Positions 20,071 to 30,751 of a stretch of DNA of 64,000 nucleotides are shown piece by piece. Every line of letters starts with the position of its first letter. Position 1 is the stretch's first letter. This DNA comes from Skeletonema tropicum (lineage: Eukaryota > Bacillariophyta > Thalassiosirophyceae > Thalassiosirales > Thalassiosiraceae), in contig CM074134.1 of assembly GCA_037178625.1 (NCBI GenBank), positions 1,302,001 through 1,366,000 on the forward strand, read 5' to 3'. Below the pieces are notes generated by a model. It made no database searches. It saw nothing but the letters and a program-made list of their open reading frames with translations, and was not told the DNA's origin. A program made the translations under genes and the position numbers.

Positions 20071-23000
20071 ATGACCGACGACAACACCGCTGCCTCATTT
20101 CCAACCTCAGCCACCGTGCCATTCCCATTCGACTCACCCTATGATGTTCAAAGGGAGTTGATGGATGCAATTTTAGTGTCCTTGCGTCAATGTCGAAATA
20201 ATAATGATCACGAGAATAAAGTGGACGACACCAACAACTCTGACGGCAGACAAAGCAGTGATAAGAACACAAGGAAAAGAAGGGCACCAATTATAATGTT
20301 AGAAAGTCCCACAGGCACTGGGAAATCCATGTCATTGGCATGCGCTTCCATGGCATGGTTACGATATTGTGAGCAGGCAGATGTGGACGATCTGATCAAC
20401 ACAACTAATTCAGCAAAGGCTGCAGATAATGGTGTTGGTAATGAGAGTATTACTTCTTCACAAGCCAAGGAGGAGTCATCTGCAAAGCCGCAGTCAGCTG
20501 CGAAGAAGAAAGTATATGATTGGATAGAGGCGTGGCAACCGCCCTCCAGTGATGTAGAGCAGTCAACGCTGCCTCCACCACTACCAGCAAGTAAATCAAC
20601 GCAAACTTCATCAGCTAGAAGTTTTACAGACAATATTCAATCGAATTCTACCATCACAACACAGCAAGTCAAAATTGCAAACTTTGCTCTTCAAAATAGA
20701 CAAGCACTCAACACGGAACTACAATCAATTCGATCACGGTTAGATCGTTTATTCAATATCGCTCTTGCAGCTGCCGCTGCGTCAAACAATAGCAATGACC
20801 ACATGACAAATAACTCACGAAAAGAACAAGAGAGAACCATCCGTGAGAATCTTGTCCGGAATGGTGTCTCCTCTGCTATTGCCAAGGATCGGAAGAGGAA
20901 ACGAAAGAGGAATATGCATGTAGTGTCATCATCTTCATTGAAGGAACGAAAGAAGAGTGGTAGTGTCAGTGGAAATATTGTCAATAATCATTCGTGCTCG
21001 AAGGAAGATGAATTTTTAGTGGAGGAGTATTATTCCGATGGTGGTGATGGAAAACGACGTGCTGATGATTTATCATCATCCGATGATGATAATGATGACA
21101 TGGTTTTGAATGATCTTGGCAAACAATCAAAACAGCAGCAATCCTTGTCGGCAAGAGCATTGTTGGAAGGGAGTAATTTGGATGGATCGGGATATCAACA
21201 CGATGCCGAAAAGAATGCCATGATGAGAAAATGGGAAAAGGATGACAACACAAACAAGAATAGCACCACTGACAATAAGACGATATCAGTGGGAGGGGTA
21301 ACGCCAGGAACAGGGCTACGAAAAATCATCTACGCGGCACGAACACACTCTCAACTGTCACAATTTATAGGCGAATTGCGGCGTAGCAAATGGGGGAAGG
21401 ATGTCAAAGTAGTTGCGTTAGGGTCACGAAGCCTCTTGTGTTGTAATGACGATGTCATGTACCAATCTAAAACAAACAAGAGGAATAGTCGGAGAAGTGA
21501 GGCTGATATTACAGAGTTGTGTTTGGATATGCAAAAGAAGAAGAGTAGCAACAACAACAACAACAACTCGAACAATGGTGAAACGAAGAAGAATGGACAG
21601 AAACTCAAGACTAATGGATGCCCCTTCCTCGTCTCACGTGATGCAATCTCTACACTGGCAATGCATTCCATGGTGCGACCGTCGGATATTGAAGATATGG
21701 CAAGTTTAGGAAAAGCATCTCACACTTGCTCCTATTACGCATCGAGGGAGGCACTTGCCGCAGCAGAAGTGGTCGTTCTTCCATACAATACGCTGCTCTC
21801 TCCTCAAGCACGTCAATCGGTCGGTCTTTCGATTACCAATGCTCTAATTGTGATTGACGAGGCGCACAATATCCCAGAAACGTTGCGGGCTTTATCTTCT
21901 TGCAAGCTATCGATGCAGGTGGCAGAAGCGGCATCGGCACAGCTATTGGCGTACACACGAAAATATTCTGAACGATTAGCTGGAAGGAATTTATTCTACT
22001 TGGGACAAATTCGTAAGATTTTGACGGCAATGATCAAGTATCTCAAATGCGGTTCATCCACCCAAGATGGCGAAGGAGGATTGGACACGAGTAACAATAG
22101 AGTGCAGCGAAAAGAGATGATTGCCGCTGTGGATTTGATGTTTTCTCTGAAGCTGGATAATATCAATCTTTTCTCCATTCTTCGCTACCTGAAGAAGTCA
22201 CGTCTATCTCAAAAGTTACTTGGCTTTGTCAATCACACGGCAATGGCTACTTCCAATAATGTTCCGAATGCACCCGATGCACAAAACACGGAGTTCATGT
22301 CCAAGCACGTCTCGTCAATGTCTGTTTTTGAGACCTTTCTGGAAAAACTAAGCGGTACCTCACGAGAGGGAAAGATCATAATTGAATGGCCTTCTGAAGA
22401 TACATCTAGCAGCATGAGCCCTACTTTTAGATTCGTTCAAATCCATTCCGCATCACAACTCGACAATGTCGTCGAAGAAGCTCATGCTGTGATCTTGGCA
22501 GGTGGCACTCTCCGTCCATTCTCACATGTAGCCGCAGAGCTCTTTGGTGACGACGTTGACGTGATGCGTGCAGCATCGGAGGCCGAGGGACAACTGAGTC
22601 GCAATTTCGATATGCTGACGACGTCAACATCAAATAAACTTCGGCAGCCACCTTCGTCAATGGCCCAAATTACTCCAAGTCTAACAACTTTCACTTGTGG
22701 TCACGTCATACCACCAAACAACGTTATAACTTCTTGTCTTTCCACCGGACCAACTTCTGTAAAATTGGATTTTCGCCACTCTTCTCGATCATCAAATCAA
22801 ATAATAGACGAACTCGGTCGCACAATAATGAATATGTGCAATGTTGTTCCGTCAGGCTTTGTAGTTTTCCTCCCAAGTTACAAATATGAAAGTCAAGTGT
22901 TTCAGCGATGGCGTTCTACTGGTATGTTATCTCAAATTGACAGGTTGAAACATATCCATCGTGAGCCCAAAAACTCGCGTGAAGTCGAGGATGCATTGGC

Positions 23001-23463
23001 ACGATATTCAAACGAGGCAAGCGCTCCCAGCAAGAAAGGAGCCCTACTCTTCTCTGTAATGGGGGGTAAAATGAGCGAGGGTATCAACTTTGCAAATGAC
23101 ATGGCACGGTGTGTGCTTGTGGCTGGCCTGCCCTTTCCTGATATTACCGATCCTGTCCTGAAAGAAAAGATGGGAAGCCTGGATAAGGAGTTTCAAAAAC
23201 GTGGAACGGGTATCAATGGGCAAGAATACTACCAAAACTTGTGTATGCGCACAGTGAATCAAAGTGTTGGAAGAGCCATTCGTCATTCCAACGACTACGC
23301 TGCGATTGTACTTTGCGACTATCGTTACTCATCCGAGATGAGGATTTGGAAAGCGTTGCCACAATGGTTGAGAAGAGGCAGCGATGCACCACGTTCTGAA
23401 GATGCGTCCTTTGGAAAGGTTATAAAGAACGTACGGTCCTTTTTTGCTGAAGACAGAAATTGA
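20071..23463 (+). CDS. CHL1: DDX11/CHL1-family Fe-S DNA helicase
   Basis: An intact 1,130-codon superfamily 2 helicase of the XPD/FANCJ/DDX11 group. In order: PFPFDSPYDVQRELM (Q-motif region, about 15-30), Walker A ESPTGTGKS (about 77-86), a long low-complexity insertion (90-400), motif Ia YAARTHSQLSQF, four cysteines positioned for a 4Fe-4S cluster (LLCC near 456, ELC near 483, GCPF near 516, TCSYY near 552), Walker B IDEAHN (near 594) and motif VI QSVGRAIRHSNDYAAIVL (near 1064). The N-terminal match and RTHSQLSQF-type motif favour DDX11/CHL1 over XPD or RTEL1. In other eukaryotes it acts at replication forks and in sister chromatid cohesion. Its stop lies 46 bp from the convergent tRNA synthetase gene. 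Confidence 0.88.
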   Translation: MTDDNTAASFPTSATVPFPFDSPYDVQRELMDAILVSLRQCRNNNDHENKVDDTNNSDGRQSSDKNTRKRRAPIIMLESPTGTGKSMSLACASMAWLRYCEQADVDDLINTTNSAKAADNGVGNESITSSQAKEESSAKPQSAAKKKVYDWIEAWQPPSSDVEQSTLPPPLPASKSTQTSSARSFTDNIQSNSTITTQQVKIANFALQNRQALNTELQSIRSRLDRLFNIALAAAAASNNSNDHMTNNSRKEQERTIRENLVRNGVSSAIAKDRKRKRKRNMHVVSSSSLKERKKSGSVSGNIVNNHSCSKEDEFLVEEYYSDGGDGKRRADDLSSSDDDNDDMVLNDLGKQSKQQQSLSARALLEGSNLDGSGYQHDAEKNAMMRKWEKDDNTNKNSTTDNKTISVGGVTPGTGLRKIIYAARTHSQLSQFIGELRRSKWGKDVKVVALGSRSLLCCNDDVMYQSKTNKRNSRRSEADITELCLDMQKKKSSNNNNNNSNNGETKKNGQKLKTNGCPFLVSRDAISTLAMHSMVRPSDIEDMASLGKASHTCSYYASREALAAAEVVVLPYNTLLSPQARQSVGLSITNALIVIDEAHNIPETLRALSSCKLSMQVAEAASAQLLAYTRKYSERLAGRNLFYLGQIRKILTAMIKYLKCGSSTQDGEGGLDTSNNRVQRKEMIAAVDLMFSLKLDNINLFSILRYLKKSRLSQKLLGFVNHTAMATSNNVPNAPDAQNTEFMSKHVSSMSVFETFLEKLSGTSREGKIIIEWPSEDTSSSMSPTFRFVQIHSASQLDNVVEEAHAVILAGGTLRPFSHVAAELFGDDVDVMRAASEAEGQLSRNFDMLTTSTSNKLRQPPSSMAQITPSLTTFTCGHVIPPNNVITSCLSTGPTSVKLDFRHSSRSSNQIIDELGRTIMNMCNVVPSGFVVFLPSYKYESQVFQRWRSTGMLSQIDRLKHIHREPKNSREVEDALARYSNEASAPSKKGALLFSVMGGKMSEGINFANDMARCVLVAGLPFPDITDPVLKEKMGSLDKEFQKRGTGINGQEYYQNLCMRTVNQSVGRAIRHSNDYAAIVLCDYRYSSEMRIWKALPQWLRRGSDAPRSEDASFGKVIKNVRSFFAEDRN

Positions 23464-23509
23464 ACTGCATACTTATGCTCATTACAAATAGCTAGCATAG
23501 TCATACTGC

Positions 23510-25417
23510 TCATACTTTGCTCACTATTGGATCGCCCCCTTTGACATCCTTCACCGCGAACCCCAACTCTGTAATCTTAGCACGTAACGAATCTGCCAAT
23601 GCCCAATCTTTTGCATCCTTCGCTGCGGTCCTTTGAACTACTAAATCCATAACATCTTCTGGTACAGCTCCTCCATTAACATCTTCGTCGTCTGTACCAT
23701 CTGCACCTTCTTCTCCCTTGACTTGTGGCACCTCATAATAAATTCCAAATACTTGATCCATTTGTTTCAAAGCTTCTTGTACTCTAGCCAACCCCACCAT
23801 ATCCAACGACGGAGTTTCTTCCGCATTTTCATCTTTACTGAGTTTGGCAACGCGCTTGAACTCCTTTTCTGCCGCCTTGACAATCGAGAAAAGACATGCC
23901 GATGCCCGTGGCATACTTAGATCATCTGCAATTGCCACTTCGAAATTGGCAAGTTCCTTTTCAACAGTGGCAACAATTGCACTACTACTATCCTCATTGT
24001 TGTTATTGTCGTCAGATGATGATGACGCTTTTAACGCATCGTCAATCATCACCTGTATCCTATCCAATCGTTTCAAAGCACCCTTCGCCGCACCCAAAGC
24101 CGCCTCGGTAAAACTCAACGGATTCCTATACTGAGAACTCACCACTAAATACCGATACGCACGAACATCCTCACTTGTCGGACAAGCCTTGCGCAAGGTC
24201 AAAAAGTTGCCCTTCGACTTGGACATTTTTTCATCCCCAATATTGACAAAGCCATTGTGGACCCAACAATTACAGAATGGTGCACAGTTCGCTCCTTCAC
24301 TTTGGGCTATTTCATTTTCATGATGGGGGAATTTAAGATCAATCCCACCAGCGTGTAAGTCGATGGTTGGTCCGAGGAATTTACGTGCCATGGCACTGCA
24401 TTCGAGATGCCAACCTGGTCGACCTCTTCCAATACTTCTAGTTTGTACTTGTTGTTGTTGTTCTCCTTCTCCATCGACAGCAGCCACCACCTCCACAACC
24501 GGGTCCCACGTAGCATCCTCTCGATCAAATTCTGGCTTGTACGCCTTCCACAAACAAAAATCACGAACTCCCTCCTTCTCTGCATCGTACTCATCTGCAT
24601 CCAATGCCATCCCACTTGCACTCCGTTGAGCTCCACCCCCACCTGTCGTTGAACTAGCCCCCTTTTTCAATTGGTCGGGATCTAACTGTACCAAGTTGGT
24701 CCCATATCCCTCCTTCTTTGATACTGAAAAGTACCATGATCCTTCCTCCGACTGATATGCCAATCCGTTTTTTTCCAAATCAAAAATCACCCTGGCCATT
24801 TCGTCAATGTGTTCCGTTGCACGAGGATACGCCCTAGCCTTGACAATATTCAACGCTTCCAAATCATCAAAGAAGGCATTGGCATACTTATCCGTCAACT
24901 CCTTCAATGATATTGATTCGGCATTGCACTTGTTGATAATTTTATCATCGACATCGGTCAAATTGCAAATATGATCGACATTGTATCCCAAATAGAGGAG
25001 GGTACGTTTGAGTACATCGTAGGTGAGGAAGGCGCGGAAGTTACCGACGTGAGCGGAATCGTAGACGGTTGGGCCGCAGGTGTACATGGATATTTGGGGG
25101 GAGGCGATGGGTGTGAGTGGTGTTTTGGTGCGGGTTAGTGAGTTGTAGAGTTGGAGTTTTCGAGGTGAGGATGATGATTGTGTTTCTGTTTCCGTGGACG
25201 TAGATTGGTGCAGAGCTGACTGAGATGGTGCAGATTGAGAACATCTTGTAGCTCGAGACGACTTGCGCGGTAAACTTGTTGCTGCTGTTGTTCGAGATGA
25301 TACAGATGATGATGGTGTGAGGTGGAAGGCATCGACACATGTCAATGAGGAGTGAAAACACTGCGATGAAGCTGCTGCTGTTAGCAGAATTATTCTACTG
25401 GCTCTGGCGAATCTCAT
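23510..25417 (-). CDS. Cysteinyl-tRNA synthetase, organellar (plastid-type presequence)
   Basis: An intact 635-codon class I aminoacyl-tRNA synthetase. The cysteine-specific N-terminus [20 protein letters not shown] carries the zinc ligand Cys and the HIGH-equivalent HVGN (near residue 120). Further along are [45 protein letters not shown] and KMSKSKGN (near 397). Cys and His residues in these motifs bind the zinc that selects cysteine (family knowledge). The first 35 residues are hydrophobic and end CVDAFHLTP, resembling the signal-peptide plus Phe(+1) ASAFAP motif of diatom plastid preproteins, so plastid import (possibly shared with mitochondria) is inferred. Insertions of low complexity (about 255-275 and 305-325) are not part of the core. 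Divergent from the syntaxin gene. Confidence 0.9.
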   Translation of the reverse strand: MRFARASRIILLTAAASSQCFHSSLTCVDAFHLTPSSSVSSRTTAATSLPRKSSRATRCSQSAPSQSALHQSTSTETETQSSSSPRKLQLYNSLTRTKTPLTPIASPQISMYTCGPTVYDSAHVGNFRAFLTYDVLKRTLLYLGYNVDHICNLTDVDDKIINKCNAESISLKELTDKYANAFFDDLEALNIVKARAYPRATEHIDEMARVIFDLEKNGLAYQSEEGSWYFSVSKKEGYGTNLVQLDPDQLKKGASSTTGGGGAQRSASGMALDADEYDAEKEGVRDFCLWKAYKPEFDREDATWDPVVEVVAAVDGEGEQQQQVQTRSIGRGRPGWHLECSAMARKFLGPTIDLHAGGIDLKFPHHENEIAQSEGANCAPFCNCWVHNGFVNIGDEKMSKSKGNFLTLRKACPTSEDVRAYRYLVVSSQYRNPLSFTEAALGAAKGALKRLDRIQVMIDDALKASSSSDDNNNNEDSSSAIVATVEKELANFEVAIADDLSMPRASACLFSIVKAAEKEFKRVAKLSKDENAEETPSLDMVGLARVQEALKQMDQVFGIYYEVPQVKGEEGADGTDDEDVNGGAVPEDVMDLVVQRTAAKDAKDWALADSLRAKITELGFAVKDVKGGDPIVSKV

Positions 25418-25930
25418 GTTCTTCTTCTTCTATTGTTGTTGCGTTGCGCGCTAATGGGTAAACCTCTGAGCTATTGTACTATTCATCTACTACGGAGCGG
25501 ACAGCGGAGGTGTCGACATGCTACAATACATGCTTCGACATAATGGTGCTTGCGCCGAGATTTTTTTTTCCATCTTACCATACTTGTGCGTCAGTCGCGT
25601 GTATTGTGTCACTGAGGACACATCACGACTCATGACACACCAATGCCGCCGCCGGCCCGCGCCCGCCCGAGCCGACTCAAATAATCAACGGCACCGAGCC
25701 ATTATATACATTGCCATAGCGATAGTTGAAATTGCCTTTGCTTCAGCCCCAAGAGTTAGTAATAGACCAGCGCCTTTCTGTAGGCAAGAAGTAGTAGAGG
25801 CCAAGCTGTGTTGCCGAAGCGTCTATAATTATTTGTCGGCGTCGAGAAGTCATTTTCATTGAACACATCTTATACACAAAAATCAAAAATCACTATCAGG
25901 TGAAATAATCTCTGTAGCAGGACACTCACA
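25418..25930. other. Divergent intergenic region, 513 bp
   Basis: Between the tRNA synthetase and syntaxin start codons. A 114-codon ORF at 25518-25862 has no family features and is taken as chance. Expected to hold both promoters. Confidence 0.45.
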
Positions 25931-26992
25931 ATGAATGATCGACTAGCTGAACTCCAAGATGATACGCCATCATGGGCTCAAGAAGAAAACAATTCTGCCT
26001 TCGCCAACGAGGCAGATAACGGAGCAGTCGACATTGAAATGGGCAATCCAAAAAAGAAGAAGAAGAAACAAAAAAAGAATGACGAGCCTCCTAATACCAA
26101 TTTGGCATGGGCCATGGATGACGATGACGACAACAATGCCACCGACACCGCCAACAATGACGGAGGAGGAGGAGGAGGACAACCAGCGCACATGAAACAA
26201 TTCTACCAAGACGTTGAAAACATAAAATCCGACATATCCGCGGTAACCGCCGCCACGGAACAAATCACCACCCTCAAAGACAAGGCTGTCCTTGCCACAT
26301 CCGAAACGGAAGAATCACAAATTAGCGACACCATCAAGGCACTCGTGACCAATACCAATGGTCGAGCCAAAAAGTGTAAGAACATGCTGGGCTTACTCAA
26401 GGAAGAAAATTCCAATCTCAAAAAAGACAAGGATGTCAAACCCACTGATTTACGTGTCCGTGAAAATCTGGTGAATACCCTCCTACGCAAATTCATTGAC
26501 GAGATGAAACGATATCAAAGTTCTCAACAGCAATATAAAACCGATGTGAAGAAAAAGGTGACACGGCAAGTTCAAATGATTAAACCGGATGCTACCGATC
26601 AGGAAGTGGATGAAATTATGAGGAGTGAGGGTGGACGTGAGGCATTGTACCAACAACAAATCCTTAGTGGGGGAGTGAATGATCAGATTAAAACACAGTA
26701 TAGACAAGTGGCGGGGAAGTATCAAGATGTCTTGACATTAGAGGCCTCTGTGGCGGAATTGCATCAAATGTTTTTAGATTTTGCATTGTTGACGGAACAG
26801 CAGGGGGAATTGTTGGATCAGATTGAGTATCAGGTTAAGACTGCTGCGGATTATGTGGAGGATGCGAATACGGATGTTTATGAGGCTATAGAGTATCAGA
26901 AGAAGATAAGGAAGAAGCAGTGTTGGATTATTTTGATTGTGGTGGTGCTGGTGATTATTATTTTGTTTAGTACGGGTATTCTCGAGTTTTAA
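25931..26992 (+). CDS. Syntaxin (Qa-SNARE)
   Basis: An intact 353-codon tail-anchored SNARE that drives vesicle fusion at a target membrane. It has a charged N-terminal region with a poly-Lys run, an Habc-like three-helix bundle (about 95-230: FYQDVENIKSDISAVTAATEQ to YQSSQQQYKTDVKKKV), and a SNARE helix (about 255-320: YQDVLTLEASVAELHQMFLDFALLTEQQGELLDQIEYQV, split here for length: heptads from LEASVAELHQMF through EQQGELLDQIEYQV). The central-layer Gln lies in EQQGE, as in plasma-membrane syntaxins (VEAQGEML). A single C-terminal membrane segment follows a basic KKIRKKQ patch and ends GILEF. Plasma-membrane type (syntaxin-1/SYP1 like) is the best match. Confidence 0.9.
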   Translation: MNDRLAELQDDTPSWAQEENNSAFANEADNGAVDIEMGNPKKKKKKQKKNDEPPNTNLAWAMDDDDDNNATDTANNDGGGGGGQPAHMKQFYQDVENIKSDISAVTAATEQITTLKDKAVLATSETEESQISDTIKALVTNTNGRAKKCKNMLGLLKEENSNLKKDKDVKPTDLRVRENLVNTLLRKFIDEMKRYQSSQQQYKTDVKKKVTRQVQMIKPDATDQEVDEIMRSEGGREALYQQQILSGGVNDQIKTQYRQVAGKYQDVLTLEASVAELHQMFLDFALLTEQQGELLDQIEYQVKTAADYVEDANTDVYEAIEYQKKIRKKQCWIILIVVVLVIIILFSTGILEF

Positions 26993-27205
26993 GAGAACGT
27001 GTGGTGATGGTAAACGTGCAGTGTTGGATGAAATGGTTGAATGGATGACAGACGTGTAAAAAGTGAGCAGATCGTTTTGAAAGGCAGGGCAAGATTGTCG
27101 GTAGCAACAATGGTACCAATGGAAATATAAACATGTATGTGAATAAACTCTAGTAAGATTGATGTTTTGCTTTTTCCTTTATGATAACTTGTTAGAATAG
27201 TCAAG

Positions 27206-28528
27206 TCACAGATACATGGCCATTGTCTCATCAGTATACCAATCAACATCCATTTCCTTGCTAATGTTACCATCATCACTTGCCAACGTATTCGTCGTCT
27301 CGGAGTCACTTTCAGTACCATCACCACTACGCAACGAAATGCTTGGCACATTATTGCGTCTTGGTCTTCTTCTTGGCAAGTTATTGTTCAAGATATTTAC
27401 GGCCTGCTTGGCTGTCGAGTACACAGGGGACGGAAGAACTGTTTTCGCAGTCTGCTTGAAGTTGTTCGCGGCCTGGTTGGTAAGTCGTTGTATTGGCTGC
27501 AATTGACGAGGTGATCGACGTCGTGGTCGTGGGGATGACGGTGCAGCTAGAGACTGCGTGGAACGAGAGGCTCGCGGCAAAATATCCGCAAGAGAACGTC
27601 GCTGGTTCTGCTTTCGCTGCTGCTCCGTCTGCCGCCTTGCCATAGCAGTCGTAGCAGCCTTTGACACTGCTAATATATTCACCGGCACATCTTCTTTGAT
27701 TCTCCACTCTAATGCTGCTACTGGCACTGGTCCCTTGGGCCTTACATCCACAACGTATCGCACCATCGTGATGGGTGCACCGTCCACCGAAGATGTTGAC
27801 ACTCCATTATCATCCTTGTATTCTTCGACTATCCAAGAGCCATCGAACTCGGAGAAGAATTGACTATCGACACATTTAAAGTCAATCACACATTGTTTCG
27901 ACGTTCCTTCATCAGCTGTCGCTGCTCCTGATGAAGATGTTAAAAGATGAACATGCTCCGTCATATCCATTGTAACATCTGCACCAAACTCAAATCCAAA
28001 AATACGTTGCGCACCCCTTTGATATACCCTAGGCGACCTTCCTCGGTTGGAAATCACCCTACTTTCGACAAGATTTGGTACATGCACACTCAAATTATCA
28101 TAGTCCGTCAGTATACTCCAAATAGTATCAATTGGAAGATTCATGATCATTTCACCAGAGATGCGACGTGAGTTGGGCGATGTTCGTTCTATTCCGACAA
28201 GAACGTTTTCTTTGAAGAATTGCGTGTGCTGATTGTTGTTATTGTTGTTGATGATGGTTGATTTAGATGGCGTGGGCCTTCTTCGAGAGGAAGTTGCGGT
28301 GAACGCTCGTGTCTTGCTCCTGCTTGATGGCAGTAAATCGTCTTGACGGGTAGCTGCATGTCGATGCAAGGACGAAGATGGAGATGGAAGAATGATGAAT
28401 CCTCGTGCAAATGAGATGTACATGATGTGCACAAGGCAAATTGTCAGGGCTGTGGATCTCATCATGGTCGTCCTTGATGCTGACGGTGCTGCATTCAATT
28501 TATGGCTGATGTTGTGATTTGTGTTCAT
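27206..28528 (-). CDS. SRPBCC (START/Bet v1-like) lipid-binding protein with plastid-type presequence
   Basis: A 440-codon protein. Residues about 22-50 form a signal peptide (MMRSTALTICLVHIMYISFARG) followed by FIILPSP, giving the Phe at +1 seen in diatom plastid targeting; Met 22 or 23 may be the real start. From about 105 to 260 lies a polyketide cyclase/dehydrase-type SRPBCC fold: VGIERTSPNSRRISGEMIMNLPIDTIWSILTDYDNL, split as GEMIMNLPIDTIWSILTDYD and VPNLVESRVISN, then RVYQRGAQRIFGFEFGADVTM. The WSILTDYDNL signature is typical. The C-terminal 170 residues are Arg-, Pro- and Ser-rich and likely disordered. A role in binding a hydrophobic plastid ligand is an inference from the fold. Convergent with the syntaxin gene. 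Confidence 0.75.
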   Translation of the reverse strand: MNTNHNISHKLNAAPSASRTTMMRSTALTICLVHIMYISFARGFIILPSPSSSLHRHAATRQDDLLPSSRSKTRAFTATSSRRRPTPSKSTIINNNNNNQHTQFFKENVLVGIERTSPNSRRISGEMIMNLPIDTIWSILTDYDNLSVHVPNLVESRVISNRGRSPRVYQRGAQRIFGFEFGADVTMDMTEHVHLLTSSSGAATADEGTSKQCVIDFKCVDSQFFSEFDGSWIVEEYKDDNGVSTSSVDGAPITMVRYVVDVRPKGPVPVAALEWRIKEDVPVNILAVSKAATTAMARRQTEQQRKQNQRRSLADILPRASRSTQSLAAPSSPRPRRRSPRQLQPIQRLTNQAANNFKQTAKTVLPSPVYSTAKQAVNILNNNLPRRRPRRNNVPSISLRSGDGTESDSETTNTLASDDGNISKEMDVDWYTDETMAMYL

Positions 28529-29261
28529 CGCTGAAGACAGTGTAATGAATTATGAGCTTGATGGAAGCAACACTGTCGGTCGGCAGTTAAGGTGTCAGAA
28601 TCAGAATGGAGCCGCGCAAAAAGTAGTCAGCAAGGTAGAGCGTTTGTGTCAGAGTGTTACTATGCTGAAGGGGTCCTTCTTTGTCGACTCAATGCCTCGC
28701 TTATTTGCAGCGGCTGCTTCTGCTTGATATTGTGATGTAGTCAGAGTGGTCGAATTGTTTGAGATAGTAGCAAGCAAAGGCATCCTCCGGTAGGGGAAGG
28801 ATAAGTGTCATGTACGTGGTGGAGGAAGGCGGTGGATGGGAAAGCACATCTGGCGTGGTGCGCTGTCAGCTGTCACAGTGTATATGTAAGATGGCACCTG
28901 ACACGACACTTGACACAACACGACGGCTTAAAAAAGAGAATACGGTAAAAAGAGCAGCGAGACGATGATACATCTTAGAGGACGCGACGATGGTCAATGG
29001 GTCAATGGTCAATGGTCAATGCTGGTCATACCTACTTCAAATTCTTCGTCAAGCTACGCACTCGTCGTCGCGAAGATATGCTGTTGTAGAAAATCCTGAC
29101 GGCAACGCATCGCAGCAGCAACTGTTGATGGGGAGGTAAAGGGTGGGGCATCGTCAGGTAGCGTCGTCAGCATAATTTCATTTACGTTTTGCATCGTCCA
29201 AAGCTCGTATAGTGGATTCGGGATCTGAAGACACATAGTAATTTACGATTTTGTATCCAAA
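28529..29261. other. Divergent intergenic region, 0.73 kb
   Basis: Lies between the SRPBCC and peroxidase genes. Contains a short direct repeat of the phrase GGTCAATG (at about 28991-29027, four copies). Short ORFs on both strands show no family features. Confidence 0.45.
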
Positions 29262-30149
29262 ATGAGTAGGAGACCCACAAGAACAGCCGCTTCTTCTCGT
29301 AGCAGCGCTGCAGCCTTCAGCACAGGCTACGAAAGACCTCCAACATCATCGCATCTCGATTTATCTTCAGCCAATGATGATGACACAAATACCACTACCA
29401 ACGGTACATCAAAGATTCACAAAAAGAGCAAACAAAAACAAGGACGTCAAAAATCTTCCATGTTGATTGCGACTGCCTGCTGTCTTATTTCATTGTGTAC
29501 AATATACTACGTCGCAATTAAATTCTCGCACATGGCACACCATCACGTGAACAGTTCGTTATCCCTCCATCATGAACAGAAAATGGCACAACATCATCAA
29601 AAAGATGGCAATGACCCAAACAATGATCACCGCCATCATAATCTTAATCTACCCCCTGATTCCATCTACCGCACTGAATTAACCGACATTTACAACAAAC
29701 CCCAATCCCTACTCCAATACGCCGGATCAATCTCCCTCATCGTCAACGTCGCATGTGAATGAGGCTTAACCCACTCCAACTACAAAGAGTTGGCAGTACT
29801 ACACAACAAATACTCCAAACGTGGATTCACCGTACTGGCATTCCCATCTAATGATTTCAACCAAGAGAAGGATACCAATGAGGAGATTCTAAGGTATGTC
29901 AAGGAGAATTTTCCACAAGTGACCTTCCCATTGTTCTCTCGGGCTCCGTTGAAGACGAATATGGTGTTTCAATTGTGTGAGAAGCAGACACGTGAGAAGG
30001 TGGAATGGAACTTTCATAAGTATTTGGTGGATGGGAGTGGGAGGGCTGTGAGGAGTTATGGACATCGTGTTCAACCGATTGATATTGAGGAGGATATTGT
30101 GAGGTTGTTGGATGATAGAGAAATGATGAAGGTTCCTCAAACTCATTAA
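29262..30149 (+). CDS. Glutathione peroxidase selenoprotein, membrane-anchored, in-frame UGA (Sec)
   Basis: One frame of 295 residues if the TGA at 29760-29762 is read as selenocysteine (residue 167). It sits in SLIVNVACE-U-GLTHSNYKEL, exactly where peroxidases carry the active-site Sec or Cys. Downstream are RGFTVLAFPSNDF, TNEEILRYVKENF and VEWNFHKYLVDGSGR, where the WNF motif supplies the Trp and Asn of the catalytic tetrad. The tetrad Gln, normally in CNQF, is replaced by Asp (SNDF), which is unusual. Residues about 66-84 (SMLIATACCLISLCTIYYVAI) form a signal anchor after a basic N-terminus, so the enzyme is probably type II membrane-bound in the secretory system. A SECIS candidate follows at 30229-30306. 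Reading the TGA as a real stop would remove the whole catalytic domain. Confidence 0.85.
29760..29762 (+). other. Selenocysteine codon (TGA)
   Basis: In-frame TGA flanked on both sides by conserved peroxidase sequence in the same frame, with no splice signals nearby. Confidence 0.85.
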
Positions 30150-30228
30150 AAGGATGGTGTGATAGGTGGAAAGTGAAAGATAGGAACTGAGAGAGTAGCG
30201 CTAGGTCGTTGATGTATGACTTATTGCA

Positions 30229-30306
30229 TGCAGAGGAATGACAAATCTCCAAGTGATTGTGTACATTATGACTGTGATAGTTACTTGAGATTTTGATACA
30301 TCTGTG
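30229..30306 (+). promoter_or_regulatory. SECIS element candidate in the 3' UTR
   Basis: Begins 80 nt after the stop codon. Lower stem TGCAGA (30229-30234) pairs with TCTGTG (30301-30306), two of the pairs being G-U. A small internal loop follows, then the ATGA of the non-Watson-Crick quartet (30238-30241) opposite TGAT (30294-30297). The upper stem AAATCTC-C-AAGT (30243-30254) pairs with ACTTGAGATTT (30283-30293), 11 pairs with one bulged C. The expected unpaired AA is not obvious in the apical loop; AA at 30251-30252 would serve if the top of the stem opens. Hand-folded only. Confidence 0.65.
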
Positions 30307-30751
30307 TGTGTGAGTTGGTGCTTCAGCTTCAGATAATTTTCTTTTGGATCCTATAAGTATAAGTACTTCTGATGAAAAGATCATTAGAAAGTATGATAGA
30401 TAAGTAATTTCTCTCCTCCAAGGAAGTTTCGTCACTGACAAGCTCCTCCCATTCTCCGGTCTTCAATGCAGCATGCAGCTCATTCAATCGTGCTTGGCTA
30501 CTGCTCCGTTATCTTTTTATTCAGACGCGGGTACCGATTCTACGTAGGAATTAGTAAAACAGATGAAGATGATGATATTTCATTCACGATGATGTCATCA
30601 AAACACTCGCACAGCGCCGAGTGCCCCTGGCATTGGAACGTGCACCCAAGCAAACGTGCTGTTTGCTGTCGGTCAGCATGCAATTGCCTACTGACCGTTA
30701 TTTGGCTACCTCTATTAGAGAGTTGAAGAATCAAAAGGTGCCTTGGCAACG
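30307..30751. other. Intergenic region
   Basis: About 445 bp between the peroxidase 3' UTR and the signal-peptide exon of the modular gene. No supported gene; likely promoter of the modular gene. Confidence 0.4.

Noticed and set aside
25518..25862. 114-aa ORF between divergent genes
   Set aside because: Low-information composition, overlaps the expected promoter region, no family features.
29760..29762. TGA as a genuine stop or pseudogene mark in the peroxidase
   Set aside because: It falls exactly at the Sec position, the frame continues with conserved sequence, and a SECIS-like hairpin follows.
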